From positions 3,665,501-3,729,500 of the forward strand of contig NC_091971.1 in assembly GCF_036711975.1 (NCBI RefSeq): a stretch of 64,000 nucleotides of DNA. Reading direction: 5' to 3'. Below are positions 1 to 12,190 of this stretch, piece by piece. The notes under the pieces are model-generated. The model had not been told where the DNA came from, did not search any database, and worked only from the letters and a program-made list of their open reading frames with translations. Origin of the DNA: Onthophagus taurus. Taxonomy: Eukaryota; Arthropoda; Insecta; Coleoptera; Scarabaeidae. How positions within the stretch are numbered: the first letter of the stretch is position 1; every line of letters begins with the position of its first letter. The position numbers were made by a program, and so were the translations under genes.

Positions 1-582
1 ATTGTGTTTGGATCCAAAATAAATGCTAACGATTCAAGTTTACTACCCCCTATTTTCGATAAGAAGATATCTTTAGGTCCTCGTAATCCTTTTGGTCCAC
101 ACATTATAATTAATTAATAATTTTATGATACACATTTTTGTACATCAATAAATATGCAAAAAGTTGAGCGAAGACTTTTTCTTTGTGAAAAAAAATTCAT
201 GCCGGTCTTTAGGTCAGATCGATGATAGGTCACGCATAACGCCAAAGGGTGTCATCCAGTTGTTCTCGTGAGAGATCCCGTCGCGATATGATCTTGAGTC
301 CCTCCGGTTCGACATAGGTACTATCCTTTTTACCGTGAACGGATAATAATTAGCAACGAGAGATACTACGGGGGTCGTCGACGACACTGCCGGATTTCGT
401 GGTGGAGCCTGATGACGTCGTCGTCCCCTTCACGATCAGAATAGGGTACGAACTGACTCAGCAAATTGTAGCTAGTAGGTCGAAATAGAAGTGTCAGTAG
501 GGAAAAGAGGATTAATTATTGTCAATAATTATAATGAATCCACAATTATACTGTTAAAAAAATGTATGATATATATATCAAG
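1..582. other. Intergenic, no gene seen
   Basis: Mixed-composition unique sequence with no open frame that resembles a protein. The stretch around 230-480 is more GC-rich than its surroundings. A Maf-type half site is listed separately at 454-467. Confidence 0.4.
454..467. promoter_or_regulatory. Maf recognition half-site-like motif
   Basis: The plus strand reads TGACTCAGCAAATT, that is AATTTGCTGAGTCA on the minus strand. This is a TRE-type core with the GC extension and AT-rich flank preferred by large Maf proteins. A large Maf gene lies about 20 kb away on the same window, so regulation by its product is conceivable, but one short motif can occur by chance. Confidence 0.2.
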
Positions 583-732
583 GTTTCATCTAAACATGAT
601 GCGTCTGAAGATGCACGGCTAAACCCGAAACTTTCTAATTCTAGGTCTAGTGTTAGGTCTAGTTCAATATATAACATATTAATATCTTATACTAACTAGC
701 GTTATCTACCACTGCCACTAGAACTAACACTA
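583..732. repeat. Palindromic CTAG-rich repeat, left part
   Basis: One arm of the dispersed palindrome family (TGCGTCTGAAGATGCACGGC, then the TAAACCCGAA core and CTAGGTCTAGTGTTAG). It is preceded by ATATCAAGGTTTCAT, which matches in reverse the pogo-like terminus seen near 10,204. The start of a second arm (ACTAGAACTAACACTA, 717-732) is cut by the LINE insertion that follows and resumes at 2,124. Confidence 0.65.
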
Positions 733-2123
733 CATTACATTACATTACATTACATAGAATACATATCGGGTAGGCGGACCAACCAACCTTGCACCGCGAC
801 CCTAAGGATCTATTGTACCCCGATAGATATCGTTATCAAATTTCACCGTGCAGTCCAATGCTCTTAACGAACATTAATACCTTGCTCGGCGAAAGGTGAT
901 TCAGATCTTTTGAGGAGATAAACTGCGACCCAAAAATCGAGAATCTGATACGGTTAGCGGCAGGGCAGTGGCATAAAACATGCTCAACCGTCTCTGCTTC
1001 CTCCGCACATAGTCGGCATTCAACATCGTTGGCTAAACCCAACAAGTTGAGGTGTGCTTTTAATCGGCAGTGCCCAGTAAAAACACCCATTAGAACTTTT
1101 ATGCTACTACGGGCAAGTCCTAAAATATTCCCGGGTTTGACAGTGGCGATGTTAATAAACACCTTAGCATGTCTCATTCCAGGAGAACTGGTCCACAGTA
1201 GGCGAAATCTCTCTTCAGCCCACAGTCCAATCCTATATTTGGCCATCGCAAATGATACACCAACTGCTGGTTCCGGTCCCACAAACGCTTCAGTGCTGCC
1301 ATCTTGTGCTAGCTTATCTGCCGCTTCATTGCCAGCAACCCCAGAGTGACCCGGGACCCAGATCAGAGAGACTCTGTTATCACAACTCAGTGTGTTTAAT
1401 GTTCTCTTATAATCATTAACCAGAGCCGACACCGTTTTCACGGCTTGCAGCGCCTGGAGAGCGGCTTGACTGTCTGAGAAAATTCGTACTGTCATGTTCT
1501 TCACCCCTCTTTCAAGAAGGATTTTAGTACCCATGTCAATAGCAAATACTTCCGCCTGGAATAAGGTACAGTACGTACCCAGGCTGTAGGCTTGCTTAAT
1601 TCGAGGTGTCTGGCAGTATACTCCTGCTCCTACCCCTTCAGGCGTTTTTGATCCATCTGTGTACAAGCAAATGTCTGCCCGAACCAGAGAATTTTCATTT
1701 TCGATCCAGGACTGCCGCTCAGGCCGTACAATCTGTTATCGAGCATTAATCACTGATAGTGATACCGCCAAATCGGACGGCATTGATAGCACAGTATCAG
1801 TGCTTATAATGTCTTCCGCAGCCCATTGATAGGACATGTCGGAACAGTTTTGAGCATATTGCTTAAATCTGTAAATGGTTTTTCTAGCCACTTTCTCTAT
1901 ATGCAAATGCAGAGGAGATAGGCCAAGCAGAATCTCCATTGCTAGAGTTGGCGTTGTGCCTATCGCACCAGAGATTGCCAATCCAGCTACTTGTTGAATT
2001 CGTGAAAGTTTACTGATAACTGAAGTCTGTCGGACTTTCCTATACCAGGCTGCTGCTCCGTATGTGATCATAGGTCTAACCACAGTCACATAGAGCCAGT
2101 ACAATCTTTCAGGGGTAAGACCC
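733..2123 (-). mobile_element. 5'-truncated RNase H-bearing LINE (I/LOA/R1 group)
   Basis: Minus-strand remnant of a non-LTR retrotransposon. From about 2,123 to 1,739 it encodes the end of the reverse transcriptase (TPERLYWLYVTVVRPMITYG). From about 1,735 to 836 it encodes an RNase H domain (YTDGSKTPEGVGAGVY, SDSQAALQAL, WVPGHSGVAGNEAADKLA) and a C-terminal zinc knuckle (CRLCAEEAETVEHVLCHC). One stop codon near 1,736 separates the two parts in the same frame. A short 3' UTR ends in a TGTAA-type tail (733-754 on the plus strand). The 13-bp direct repeat AGAACTAACACTA flanks it at 720-732 and 2,124-2,136, a perfect target-site duplication. Only the last ~1.4 kb is present, typical of 5' truncation. 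Clade assignment is by domain order only. Confidence 0.9.
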
Positions 2124-2330
2124 AGAACTAACACTAGACCGAGAACTAGAAACATTCGGATTTAGCCGCACGTCTCTCAAGACGGCTAAACCCGATTGAT
2201 TCTAGATCTAGGTCTTGTGTTAGTTCTAGTGATAGTGCTAGTATAAAACTAGAACTAACACTAAACCTAGAACCTAGTGCGTCTGAAGACTTCTAGTTTT
2301 AGAGGTACAGCTAAACGGTACAACTAAATT
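2124..2330. repeat. Palindromic CTAG-rich repeat, right part
   Basis: Continues the palindrome interrupted by the LINE. It has an AGAACTAACACTAGACC arm, the GGATTTAGCCGCACGTCTC centre and the reverse arm, then a second unit after a short spacer (AGTGATAGTGCTAGTATAAA). The second unit is degenerate after about 2,280. Confidence 0.75.
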
Positions 2331-4795
2331 TGAAGGTAGAGATAGAGATGAAACTTCTTTCTCATGAAATTACTTAAAAAAGAAAATATTCAAAATCCTC
2401 CTACAATTAATTTTCGGTAATCTTCGTATCCCTCTCGTTAGTTGAAAATTTGGTCTCCGGTCGTTAATTAAAAGAAGTGGAAAATCTGAGAGAAGTCGGC
2501 AGCTTTGGGCGGCGACAGAGCGAGGATCATATTCTTAATTTAACAAGTGACTGGTGGGCGTCGCACCCCGCCGTGACGCTAAATTGCGGCAGTTTTGCCG
2601 CCTGACGTGATAGCGCGAGGGGGGCCTCGCCGAAAATGAGGTCGCCCCCTATCGTCGTCGAACGATCGCCGACGCGCCGTTTGAGTGAACTCGGGCGTCC
2701 TTTATAAATGGATTTTATCAATTTTAAAAGCCGCCGGTTGATTTACGCCCCGGCTACGTATTAACGTGTGCAAGGAAAAGGGGGCGCGGGCGGCGCGTCC
2801 GCCGACGGAAGTCCCCAACGGTAATCCACCCGTCCGAAGCCGCGTCATAAAACGAAATTGGACATACGTTTAGCGATAAGCTACAAGCTGGATTGTCTTC
2901 TTCGATATTGAATGGGCACGGGAAGAAAAACAAAGCTTCAGTTTAATGGATAAAAACGTAGTTGTGGTAATAAGAGGAAAATTGAAACGCAATTCACTTT
3001 TCGTTATTATTAAATAAAATCATGGTCGATGAGGATAAATATAAGAACATGATCAACACATTGTGAATATAACCTAATTAATTAGTTGATAAACACGATT
3101 AAGAAGGATGAAATGTTTTTTTATTCTGACCAATAAAAACCAAAGAACTACTTGTTATTATGAAATGTTCTATTTTGTACTGCGTATATGTAGAATAAAA
3201 TAGAAAACACATTTCTTTTATACGATTTTTTTATTCTTTAATAAATTACTGCATCCTTTATGACTAATTTTGGGCCTTTCAGAAACTTTTTCATAATCTC
3301 TTCACACATCATTTTAAAGCAGAGATTTCAATCTTTAATTTGAACCTGATTTTTTGAATTTTTTTTTTGATCTCAAAATATATTATTATTTAAGTGAAAA
3401 TTTGTGGTTAAGTGAAAACGAATGATGTTAAATGGTAAGCTGGTTAAAGGTTCTGTCGCAGTAAATATCGATTTGGACAGCATAAGAGTGTCGCTTGGTC
3501 CGATTTGGGAAATATTTGTCACACTTTAGTGTTCTTTTATCGAAGTTCCAACCGTGGATATCGTAAAGCAGTGGCACCAGTAGAAAGTGTCGGCGTTTAT
3601 TGCCTAGGAGAATCTAGGGCCTTTAAGGTCTTCGGGATGTTTACCCTTTAACGTCATCGCTCGTATCTCCTCGATTCAACGTTATCTAGACCCACCTATC
3701 AACCCCTCTTCATCAATCTTTTACTATATAGATTTAGATATAACTTAGCGCAACTTACAAATTTATTAACTTTTCGTTTTCGTACAATCTCTGATTTCCT
3801 CTAAATCAATATCAGAAGAATGCACCGCGGATCCCCCAAGAAGAGATCGGATTTAGATCTCGAACAATAAGGAACAAATAGAGCGTGCATTTCGATCGGG
3901 CGAACTCAATAAAACAAATCCCATCTGCGGGATGGGTTGGTTTTTTGGAACGGGGGGAGGTGGGCTGATTCGCCTCGTTCTCATCCCCTAGAGTCCTAGA
4001 GGGTGGACAGTCGCCACCACAACCGCCTCCAACGCCGCGTAATAAATGTCCGAGAACGCAAAATACCCCTAGCAACATTTGCGAGTAACTGCCTGCCGAG
4101 GCGGCCGTTTTATTATATGCGGAAACAGTAAAAAAAAGACCGTGTTTGCCACCGAAATGGGTGGACCAAGGACGACACTGCGTGGGGAATAAAAAAAAAT
4201 CGAAATTAGATAACTTACAGGGTGTTTAAATTTATTTTAATAACACCTAAAGTAAAGAAACGAATTGATTAAATTTTTTTGATTAAATTAGATTAAGAAA
4301 TAGAAAGTATTCTCAAAGAATGAGTAAGCCATAGATAAAGTTGAACCACCCCGTATATCGGAAGACGCATCTAATTACGTCCCATCGGCTGATTATGGCG
4401 GTGTCGAGGCCATTTCGAGACCCTCTCCCGTAACGATACTGCTTTGGAAATTCGCCTCGTCCGGCACGGCCCCATTCGCGTATTGTGTATTCCGCCCTCC
4501 AAGGGAGCAGGGGTCTGTTCGGGGCCACACTGCCGTCTTATCTCCGGTCATAGGTGGCCCCCGGACTATTTATTGACTGGACATCGGCCATAAAATATCT
4601 CTTCCTAGACGGCGTGCCATCGTAGGACATTATGTCCCGAACAGTGCCGATCGTAAAAAGTTAGCGACGTCCGTACTCAATATTCCAGGATTGTACTAAA
4701 TCTTTTTTCTCTTTCGTTTCCATAAATAACTTTATTTTCATTATTGTAAAAAACTTCGATATAAAGGACCTTATTAGAAACATATGTATCATGAT
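2331..4795. other. Intergenic with GC-rich unique blocks
   Basis: No gene supported. Four blocks are clearly richer in GC and CpG than the AT-rich background: about 2,490-2,860, 3,450-3,680, 3,940-4,060 and 4,340-4,670. Open frames in them (for example 3,812-4,078 minus, 4,313-4,528 minus) have proline/glycine/arginine-rich translations with no recognisable domain. They look like frames left open by composition. Conserved regulatory DNA is possible but cannot be judged from one genome. Confidence 0.35.
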
Positions 4796-5245
4796 TGTGC
4801 GTCTAAAACGTACGGCATAACCCAAAAATTTCTAGTTTTAGTATTATTTCTAATGCTGAATGATTTAAATAAAAGTTAGGTTAAGTTGAGAAAAATGCAC
4901 AACATAATTTTTACAACGCAATAATAACTAATTACAAAAATTGAATGTACTTACTCTGCGTTAAAAACGGATCTTCCAGCTTCATTTAATGCGAAAATTG
5001 ATTAATATAATCGTGATAATTATTATAAAACTTTATCTTGATGCAACAAGTGATTTTTTTAAAGATGTCGGTGCTTATTGAGAAATCACCATGGTAACGG
5101 CAGATTGACAACTTTTGAACAAAAAATTATTTTAGTCAAAACATTTTCATATGAGTTTCATAGACTTTTCTGTCGATGTAACGTCTGTGATGCACGGCAT
5201 AACCCGAAATTTTCTAGGTTTCTAGTTTTAGTTTTATTTCTAACG
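4796..5245. repeat. Two decayed single arms of the palindromic repeat
   Basis: At about 4,798-4,860 and 5,185-5,240 a centre-to-arm half is seen (GTACGGCATAACCC or GCACGGCATAACCCGAAA, then TTTCTAGTTTTAG). Each lacks a matching left arm and has diverged from the consensus, so these are probably old solo halves. Confidence 0.5.
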
Positions 5246-8200
5246 TAAAATGAGTTTTTTAATGAAACGTTAAAAATGACACTTCAAAAAAACGCATAGG
5301 AGATAACGCCATCTGTCGGGAAAAGTCTGAAAATGTACTTTTGTAACTATCTTCTCATCATGTCAAATATTTTAACACGTAATTTAAAACGACGAGAAAC
5401 GAGAATTACTATTAATTGATTTTTTTATAACGTAAAACGTGAACGAGTGACTAAAACGAACTTCTATGACGCAAATTTCTTTTTAGTTTCATTTCAAAAA
5501 CTAGGTGAGTAAAAATTTTTTTAATGAAACGTAAAAAAAAAAGTCATTTAAAAAAGTGAGGTTAGGTTGTGTTGGAAAAGTGAGATTAGGAATCCTCAAC
5601 ATACTTTTTAACACAGATTTAAACTAACACTGCCGTTTTCTTAAATATAGAAATGTTTTTGTGCTTAATACGGTTCTGTTACCATAGTTGACATCGTATC
5701 GAAAATCAGCAATGGGAGATCGCTGCGAACTATACTGATACAAACGACGGCTTTATCTCGGGGAGAAAGCACTGTTGGATGTCGTCTTCGGGGGGTGGAA
5801 ACGCATCGCCACTTACCCTCTCAGTTTTTTTATCAAACTTCTTTTTTTTTCTTGTCTTGCCCGACGACCAAACCACTCTTTGGAGCGACCGTGCGGGTGA
5901 CGTTTATCGGACATAAAGACGGTATAATTCCCCGATTTCGTCACCTTGACCATTACCAATAACTAATAGGGGCCGACATTGTCGGGGGGTGGCCGTTTTA
6001 ACGACCCGCCACCAACGATGCTTTACCAACTGATCCGTAAAAACCTTTGAAAAAGAAAAGAAATGTTTTAAACCGTTCCTACGATCTTTATGCTTCAATC
6101 AGTTCCAATCATTTTGTTCAAAAAAAAAAATGCATTTCATACAACATTTCCTCTCCTCGAAAAAGAAAAAAATCCATATCCATCACGTCTCTTTCAGTAT
6201 TCCAATCACCCCACAGGACTATATCCGACGGTTTCGGCAAATGCAGTTACTAGACGTCCTCGGACGCACGGAGCATCTTAATTCGAAATGCCCAACGCGA
6301 ACGATTCCGCTCATTATCTCCACCCTCGTTTAACCAAGCAGCAGCAGGACGGGAGATCTTCCGACTACCGCAATGAAAATGTGGTCACTTAATTGATCGC
6401 GACATCGTTTAAGATAACCATGGAAATGGTCGCGGCCGTTATTTTGACTCTATCGCTTAGTTTCTGGTTAATAGATGACTTGGGGAAATGTGTGGGGAAA
6501 AGGGGCTTTGTGCGAGAAGGTGCGGGCACCGATGTCTGTATTCTACGCCCAATTAGACGTGTGAAGAATGGTAAGAATGGGGGAGGCGAATCCTGCATTG
6601 ATTTTGAAAGGGAAAATATAAGAATAAAATAAGGAAATTTACCAATATTTTCGAATAAAATATAACAAAATTACACACATGATTTGCCTTAAAAGCGTCG
6701 ACAGGAAAGCGGCGTAAAATTGTTCTCGTAAACAGCGTAGTTATCTATGCAGTCGACGTAGTCAGAGAGTAAAATGGAGACAATGTGCAACAAGAGGAAT
6801 CGTGTGCTAAACCTTGAGAAACTATGTCAAAGGAAGCTTCTGTGTGAGATGAATGTGGAGTGGTCAAGGGTGATGATGTTGATTCGGAGGAATAAAAGAA
6901 TGGGTTTTCAGTGTACTGGATATTTGTAAATCCTGTAGTATATGGGAAAGATGATTGCAGATTCCGTAACTACTTTGAAAATGGTCAATTTCATTCGGGT
7001 GGCAAGATCAGGTCGAAATATTTTCACATTGTTTGGAAAAACATGTTAATTTCATCTTCTTGAGGTTCTGGACGATTCATAAGTTTTTCCATATCTTGTA
7101 GTCTCTCTGACAAATATTTCTGGAGAATAATTGACTTTGACCATTTGTAGATGGTGTGGAAGTTCCATTTTTGGAAGAAGATCCCTTGGAGAGATGAATG
7201 CTGTGCGATTACTCAGGTAGATCATTTTCCTGATGTTCAACGATGAACATGACCTGCAGTCTGGAACCCTCAGATTTGAAATGATTCTTATCTTCATCCT
7301 AAAACCAAAGATGTGGAGGTTAAACTTATTGCCAAAAGTTTTCAAATAACTTTCTAAAATAAGGTAAAGACATACTGGTTTATATCAAAGAAGTTTACTT
7401 AAATCAATTACCTTCTAAACGATCTAACTAACTGCCCCCAAAGATTTCATATGTGAGTTCAGCCCCCTCAATATATATAAAACTATAAATCGTTTAGTGG
7501 CGGTCCAAGCAAAAACTACCCTATGTCCGATTTTATTGGCATATTTATGACAGCTAAGAAAAGTTCTTCTATGGGGGTTGAGGAGGTGGTTGTAGTAAGG
7601 GAGCTTCGTTGCGAAGCCAGAATTGAATCGAGGGGCAATGCAGATTGACCGACAATATACATATCGAGCAGCACATGTCACGGAAATAAATAACGCCAAT
7701 ATGCGCGGGGTTCGCCGTCATCGTGGAAGCACGTTCCGGCGCCACCTCGTGCACGGACGCCCACGGAAATTGGGGGGGCCCGAAGCCGGTGCAGCGCCGT
7801 TATAAGGCTATTTTGTGGAAGGGCCCCCTGGTTTTTAAAGTTTTCGCAGTTCATTGCCTGAACCCGGTCGGAAGTTCCCTCTTTTTTCTTCTCCTCGACA
7901 TCAACTACATCGAACAAAAAAGGGGACGGTACCTGTCTAGATTTACTAGACAATTTGCGTTCCCCTTAAACAAAAAGGATAACTGTTATTTAAAGAAATC
8001 GTTTAAACCCAATAAAAATGCTAAAAACTGGCGGTGTCATCTAAATCAAACCTTATCGTTTCGCGACAATCTTTAATAATGAAACGAATATAGAGGAACA
8101 CCGCGACTTTGGTGGGGGTTGTCTTCATTTCCCGGTTCTTGGTATCTGCGCCCTCATCTCAACTCATGAATAATTCACGGGGTTTTTGGAAAATACCGCA

Positions 8201-10203
8201 ATACATTATACGCGCCACAGTTTCGGCGTTAAAACGGAGATATTCAAGAGGACGTATTAATTAAACTTGCTGGTCCAGTGGAGGCTGTATCGGTTTGTAG
8301 GAGTGAGAAGGATGTCCTGTAACCATTAATCACTCGCTCCGGTGCTGACTGGTGCAACTTAATCCACGAACACTTGTCGGCTTAATATACTAAACGAACG
8401 TGGAGGGTGGGTTTAGAAATGGAGGGCGTCCTGAAGCTTCAGGAAACCCTCCGTGTCTGTACAAACTATTAACAGGCAGAAAGTTACTAACGCGTGTTAT
8501 AAATCGTTCCCTTAAAGGTGAAAGTTATTAATGAATCAACTTGTTTTTCCAAACCCGTTGGGGGTAAAGTGGTGATAGATTATCTTCTTATAAGATAAAT
8601 TTTAAAAGTTATTTTTTGGGATGATGTAAAGAGGGTTGTATCGATAGATTTCTCTTTTTCTCGTTATTATTCTCCGGTCGTGTCCGACGTGTCCATCATC
8701 GGTAACGCAGACCGCAGTCGACAAAGGGAAATGGAACGGGGCCACTTAACCACGGCCCAAGACTTGAGATCGACCCTAGCGAATCTGTCAAGAGCCGTAA
8801 AGGGTGTTGCGATGAAGTGCCTAATACAATAACGGTTCAGAACAAACCAGGCATAAATCGAAAAAAAGAAGAGGTTTTTTTCAAACTACTCCCAATGGCA
8901 AACATCCCTTCCTTCATCTACGACCTAATAATCCCTTATGACCAGCAAATAAGATCAAGATTTTACAGTCCTGTCAATCCAACGGTGGCCGCACCCCAAG
9001 GAGCAATTCCTTTTTTTTCTCCGGTCACTTACCGCCGTACGGCGCCGCCTCTTTTCCTCCTCTTTTACTTCGGATCAGAAGCGTTGGACGTCGTAAAATC
9101 CCGGCTCGACCTCCGGTGATTGGATTACGTTTAGAGGGCAATCTCATTGACGACCGCCGTGGGACTGTTGAGCTTTAATGACCTGGCGCGACAAATCGAG
9201 CTTCGATTCCCCCGAGGGTGCAACGGCGCGTCGCGACGCCTCACGGCTCACCAACACCACAAGCGACAGATGGAAAGATTCCTACTTTAAAGGAGGAGCG
9301 CAAACCATATTTCCCAACTCTATAGAAAATTTTTCCTCCCGCACACAAAACGGAAACTATTGATTTCCTACATGGATAAAATTACGCGATCGGTTTCCTT
9401 TCTTTTCTTTTCGTTTATTCCATCACGCCGATCAAAATTCAAGGCACGATCTTTACCCCGGTGTCGAATCCATAATCAACTGACCGCTTCCTGGATCGTG
9501 ATGAGACGACCGTCGGCCTTACATGTGCAAATCCACCCCAATCGGCGACGAAACCTCCATGTCGCAACTTAAGAACTGACCGTTTGATATCTTTCGACTT
9601 TTCCCCACGTTGATTCAGGACAAACAAACAAACTGCGACCGGATAACGATCTCCTCCAGATCGTAACTCACTCCCTACGTGCCCATACATCACCAGAAAC
9701 CCAAAAATTTTCTCTTTCTAAAATTTCGAGTTAGTTTTTTATTTAGTTTCGTTTCAATACCGACCTGATCGTTTGTCCCCAAGAGATATATCAACCCAAC
9801 CTTCCGTTATATTTAATTTGTCCTGTCCCAAGCAGATTATAAATATTCGATTCATATAAATCTGGAGCCCACATAAATCTCTCGAGGGTGGCGGAGGGAT
9901 GCGCCGCCCGTTGCCTGACGGAACCGTTCCCTCAGGAACTCCTCGCGAAGATCTGGAACAGGAAGAGAGGAGATACACTTTGTTTAGCCTAATCCGGGAT
10001 CCACTTCAAAGAGAGCGCCGAATCGCTATATATGAACTCAATCAGTTCGGAATGTGGGTTTCTTCGGGTAAATAGTCGATCGGGGTGCACGGGATCGATA
10101 TCGCTTTGGGATAGGGTAAGCGACTATACTCACTAAACGGTTCATTTTGTGGCGAACACAAAATATCTAAACCAAATTGTTCTACAATATATAATTGTAA
10201 TTG
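5246..10203. other. Long intergenic stretch, no gene supported
   Basis: Unique, mostly AT-rich DNA with GC-rich islands at about 5,700-5,830, 7,540-7,870, 8,100-8,480, 8,640-9,270 and 9,480-10,130. Several open frames of 60-117 codons exist, for example 7,723-8,076 plus and 7,678-7,953 minus, which overlap on opposite strands. None shows a known domain. Splice signals do not link them into a longer recognisable protein. Non-coding regulatory DNA around traffic jam is one possible reading. Confidence 0.35.
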
Positions 10204-10815
10204 CAATGAAACCTCGATATATTTTTATTGAACTAAAAGTAGAACTAAGAACTAGAACTAGAAGCATTCGGATTTAGCCGTACGTCTCTTAAGACGGCTA
10301 AACCCGAATGTTTCTAGTTCTAGTTTTAGTTCCACTTTTAGTTCAATAAAAATATACAAGAATCTAATGCTCAATAACTATTAAAACTAGAACTAACACT
10401 ATACCTAGAACTAGAATCATTTTGGTTTAGCCGTCTTTAGAGACGTGCGGCTAAACCCAAATGATTCTAGTTCTAGGTATAGTGTTAGTTCTAGTTTTAT
10501 ACTTGCACTCTCACTAGACGGATAAACTCGTATGATTCTAGTTCTAGGTATAGTATTAGTTCTAGTGAGAGTGTAAGTGTAAAACTAGAACTAACACTAT
10601 ACCTAGAACTAAAATCATTCGACTTTAGCCGTCTTTAGAGACGTGCGGCTAAACCCAAATGATTCTAGTTCCAAGTGTAGTGTTAGTTCTAGTAATAGTG
10701 CAAGTGTAAAATTAGAACTAATACTATACCTAGAATTAGAATCATTCGGGTTTAGCCGTCTTTAGAGACGTACGGCTAAACCCAAATGATTCTAGTTTTA
10801 GGTATAGTGTTACTT
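10204..10815. repeat. Cluster of palindromic CTAG-rich repeats
   Basis: Begins with a terminus-like AAACCTCGATATATTTTTAT and continues with a series of palindromes joined by short spacers (GTGCAAGTGTAAAA types). Each unit runs ACTAGAACTAACACTA, TACCTAGAACTAGAATCATT, a TTTAGCCG core, a GTCTTTAGAGACG centre, and the reverse complement. Four centres are visible, near 10,289, 10,440, 10,635 and 10,763. Neighbouring arms can also pair with each other. Confidence 0.85.
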
Positions 10816-10839
10816 TTACATATACAACAGATGTATTAA

Positions 10840-12106
10840 GGCCCAATTTTACCACCTCTTGATAAATTTAACCGATAGATAAATTGGCGCTCTTAGACCC
10901 ACTACTACCACTCATAGTTAAAGTCTCTGATAGCGTTATCTATCGGATAGCTTAAAAATTGGGTACTACCACTGTATTTATCTTATAGATACCGCTATCC
11001 AAGAGATATCTTTTGAAATATCTGTAACCCGTGGATTGGGTGTGGGATAAGTTGCTATCTAAGGGATAACTGCGGATACCTAGATAGCAGAGCGTTTTAC
11101 TATTTCAGTTAAAATAAGAAAAGTAATATAAACTTAAATAAAAAACTATTAATAATTAAGATTAGATAAAATCATCATGGATAATTTCTTCGACATTAGA
11201 GATGGAGAACAAATTTTTGAAGAAATCAACGAATTATTTCCTATAAGAAGCGAAAGGATAATAAGTTGACCATTTAAATATTCATTCGGATGTTGAATTT
11301 ATGACGAGATTTCGTCTCTCGAAAAAAAGTTTTCATCACCTTTTGAATCAAATAGAAGATGTAATAAAACCTCCATCCATGATGTAAGCAATTTGTTGAT
11401 TGCTATTATTTAATGTAAAATTCATCAAAATTTTAGTAATAATGTTGTACCTCCTTCAAACCGTTTGTTGCTGACTCTTCGGTTTTATGCAATAAGTAAC
11501 ATGTTGCTATCCATAGCAGATTTTGCAGGAGTGAGTGTACAATTGGCATCTTCAGTCGTTCATCATGTTAGTTGTGCCATTATTGTTTACCATCACATTT
11601 TAACATACAATAATACGAGATATACACACTTTTTGCTTTCCTTACCATGTAACTGCATCACTTTTTTTGTTTTCTATTACGTTTTTATGTTTGATAACAA
11701 ATTCAAGAAGATGTTCGCATTCCTCTTTGATGAAATTGGTGACTCGACGCCTTTTCTCAGTCTCCATTTCCAAATTTTAATTTTAAGATTTGAACAGGTT
11801 AGAATATCGTCAAAATACCTAATAGTAGGTCTTTTCACCACATAGAGCTGTCAATTTAACATAATAGACCAAAAAATACCTAGATTCCTTGGTTATCTCA
11901 AGGATTTCTTAACTATGAGATAAATGGAGGTGGTAGTACGCACGACCCTGTTATCTACGAGATAAATTGTATCTTATAGATAGCTTAACTGACAGATAGC
12001 ATTGGTTTGGTAGTAACGGGCCTTAACCAATGAGAGCGCTTAAAACCGCTGTAACTATGGTAATTATCTATCGGATAAATTTATCAAGAGGTGGTAAAAG
12101 TGGGCC
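10840..12106. mobile_element. PIF/Harbinger-type DNA transposon, internally deleted
   Basis: Ends are inverted repeats: GGCCCAATTTTACCACCTCT at the left and its near complement at the right, matching over about 45 bp and loosely over about 170 bp. The subterminal parts are full of GATAGC/CTATCGGATA palindromes. Flanks are TAA (left) and AAA (right), a possible decayed 3-bp duplication. Inside, the plus strand carries the N-terminal half of a HARBI1-like transposase: MDNFFDIRDGEQIFEEINEL from 11,177, then FRLSKK-like and LLLTLRFYAISNMLLSIADF near 11,464. A stop codon and frame changes break it. No DDE nuclease region is present, so it cannot be autonomous. Confidence 0.75.
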
Positions 12107-12124
12107 AAAATAGATAATATTAAT

Positions 12125-12190
12125 AGTATGACTTAAAAATATTTGGTCCGGTATATCCGAAATTCGTTCTAACGAGGTTTTACTATAATA
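12125..12190. repeat. Pogo/Tigger-like terminus
   Basis: Reads on the minus strand as TATAGTAAAACCTCGTTAGA followed by ACGAATTTCGG. It resembles the AGTAAAACCTCGATA ends at 55,604 and, in reverse, 55,893. With the AAACCTCGATATA end at 10,204 it may close one composite element of about 2 kb into which the Harbinger copy at 10,840 inserted. Confidence 0.45.

Noticed and set aside
1029-1349. 106-codon plus-strand frame
   Set aside because: It is the opposite strand of the LINE RNase H region and has no domain of its own.
7678-8076. Overlapping frames on both strands (91 and 117 codons)
   Set aside because: Mutually exclusive, no domain, and located in GC-rich intergenic DNA.
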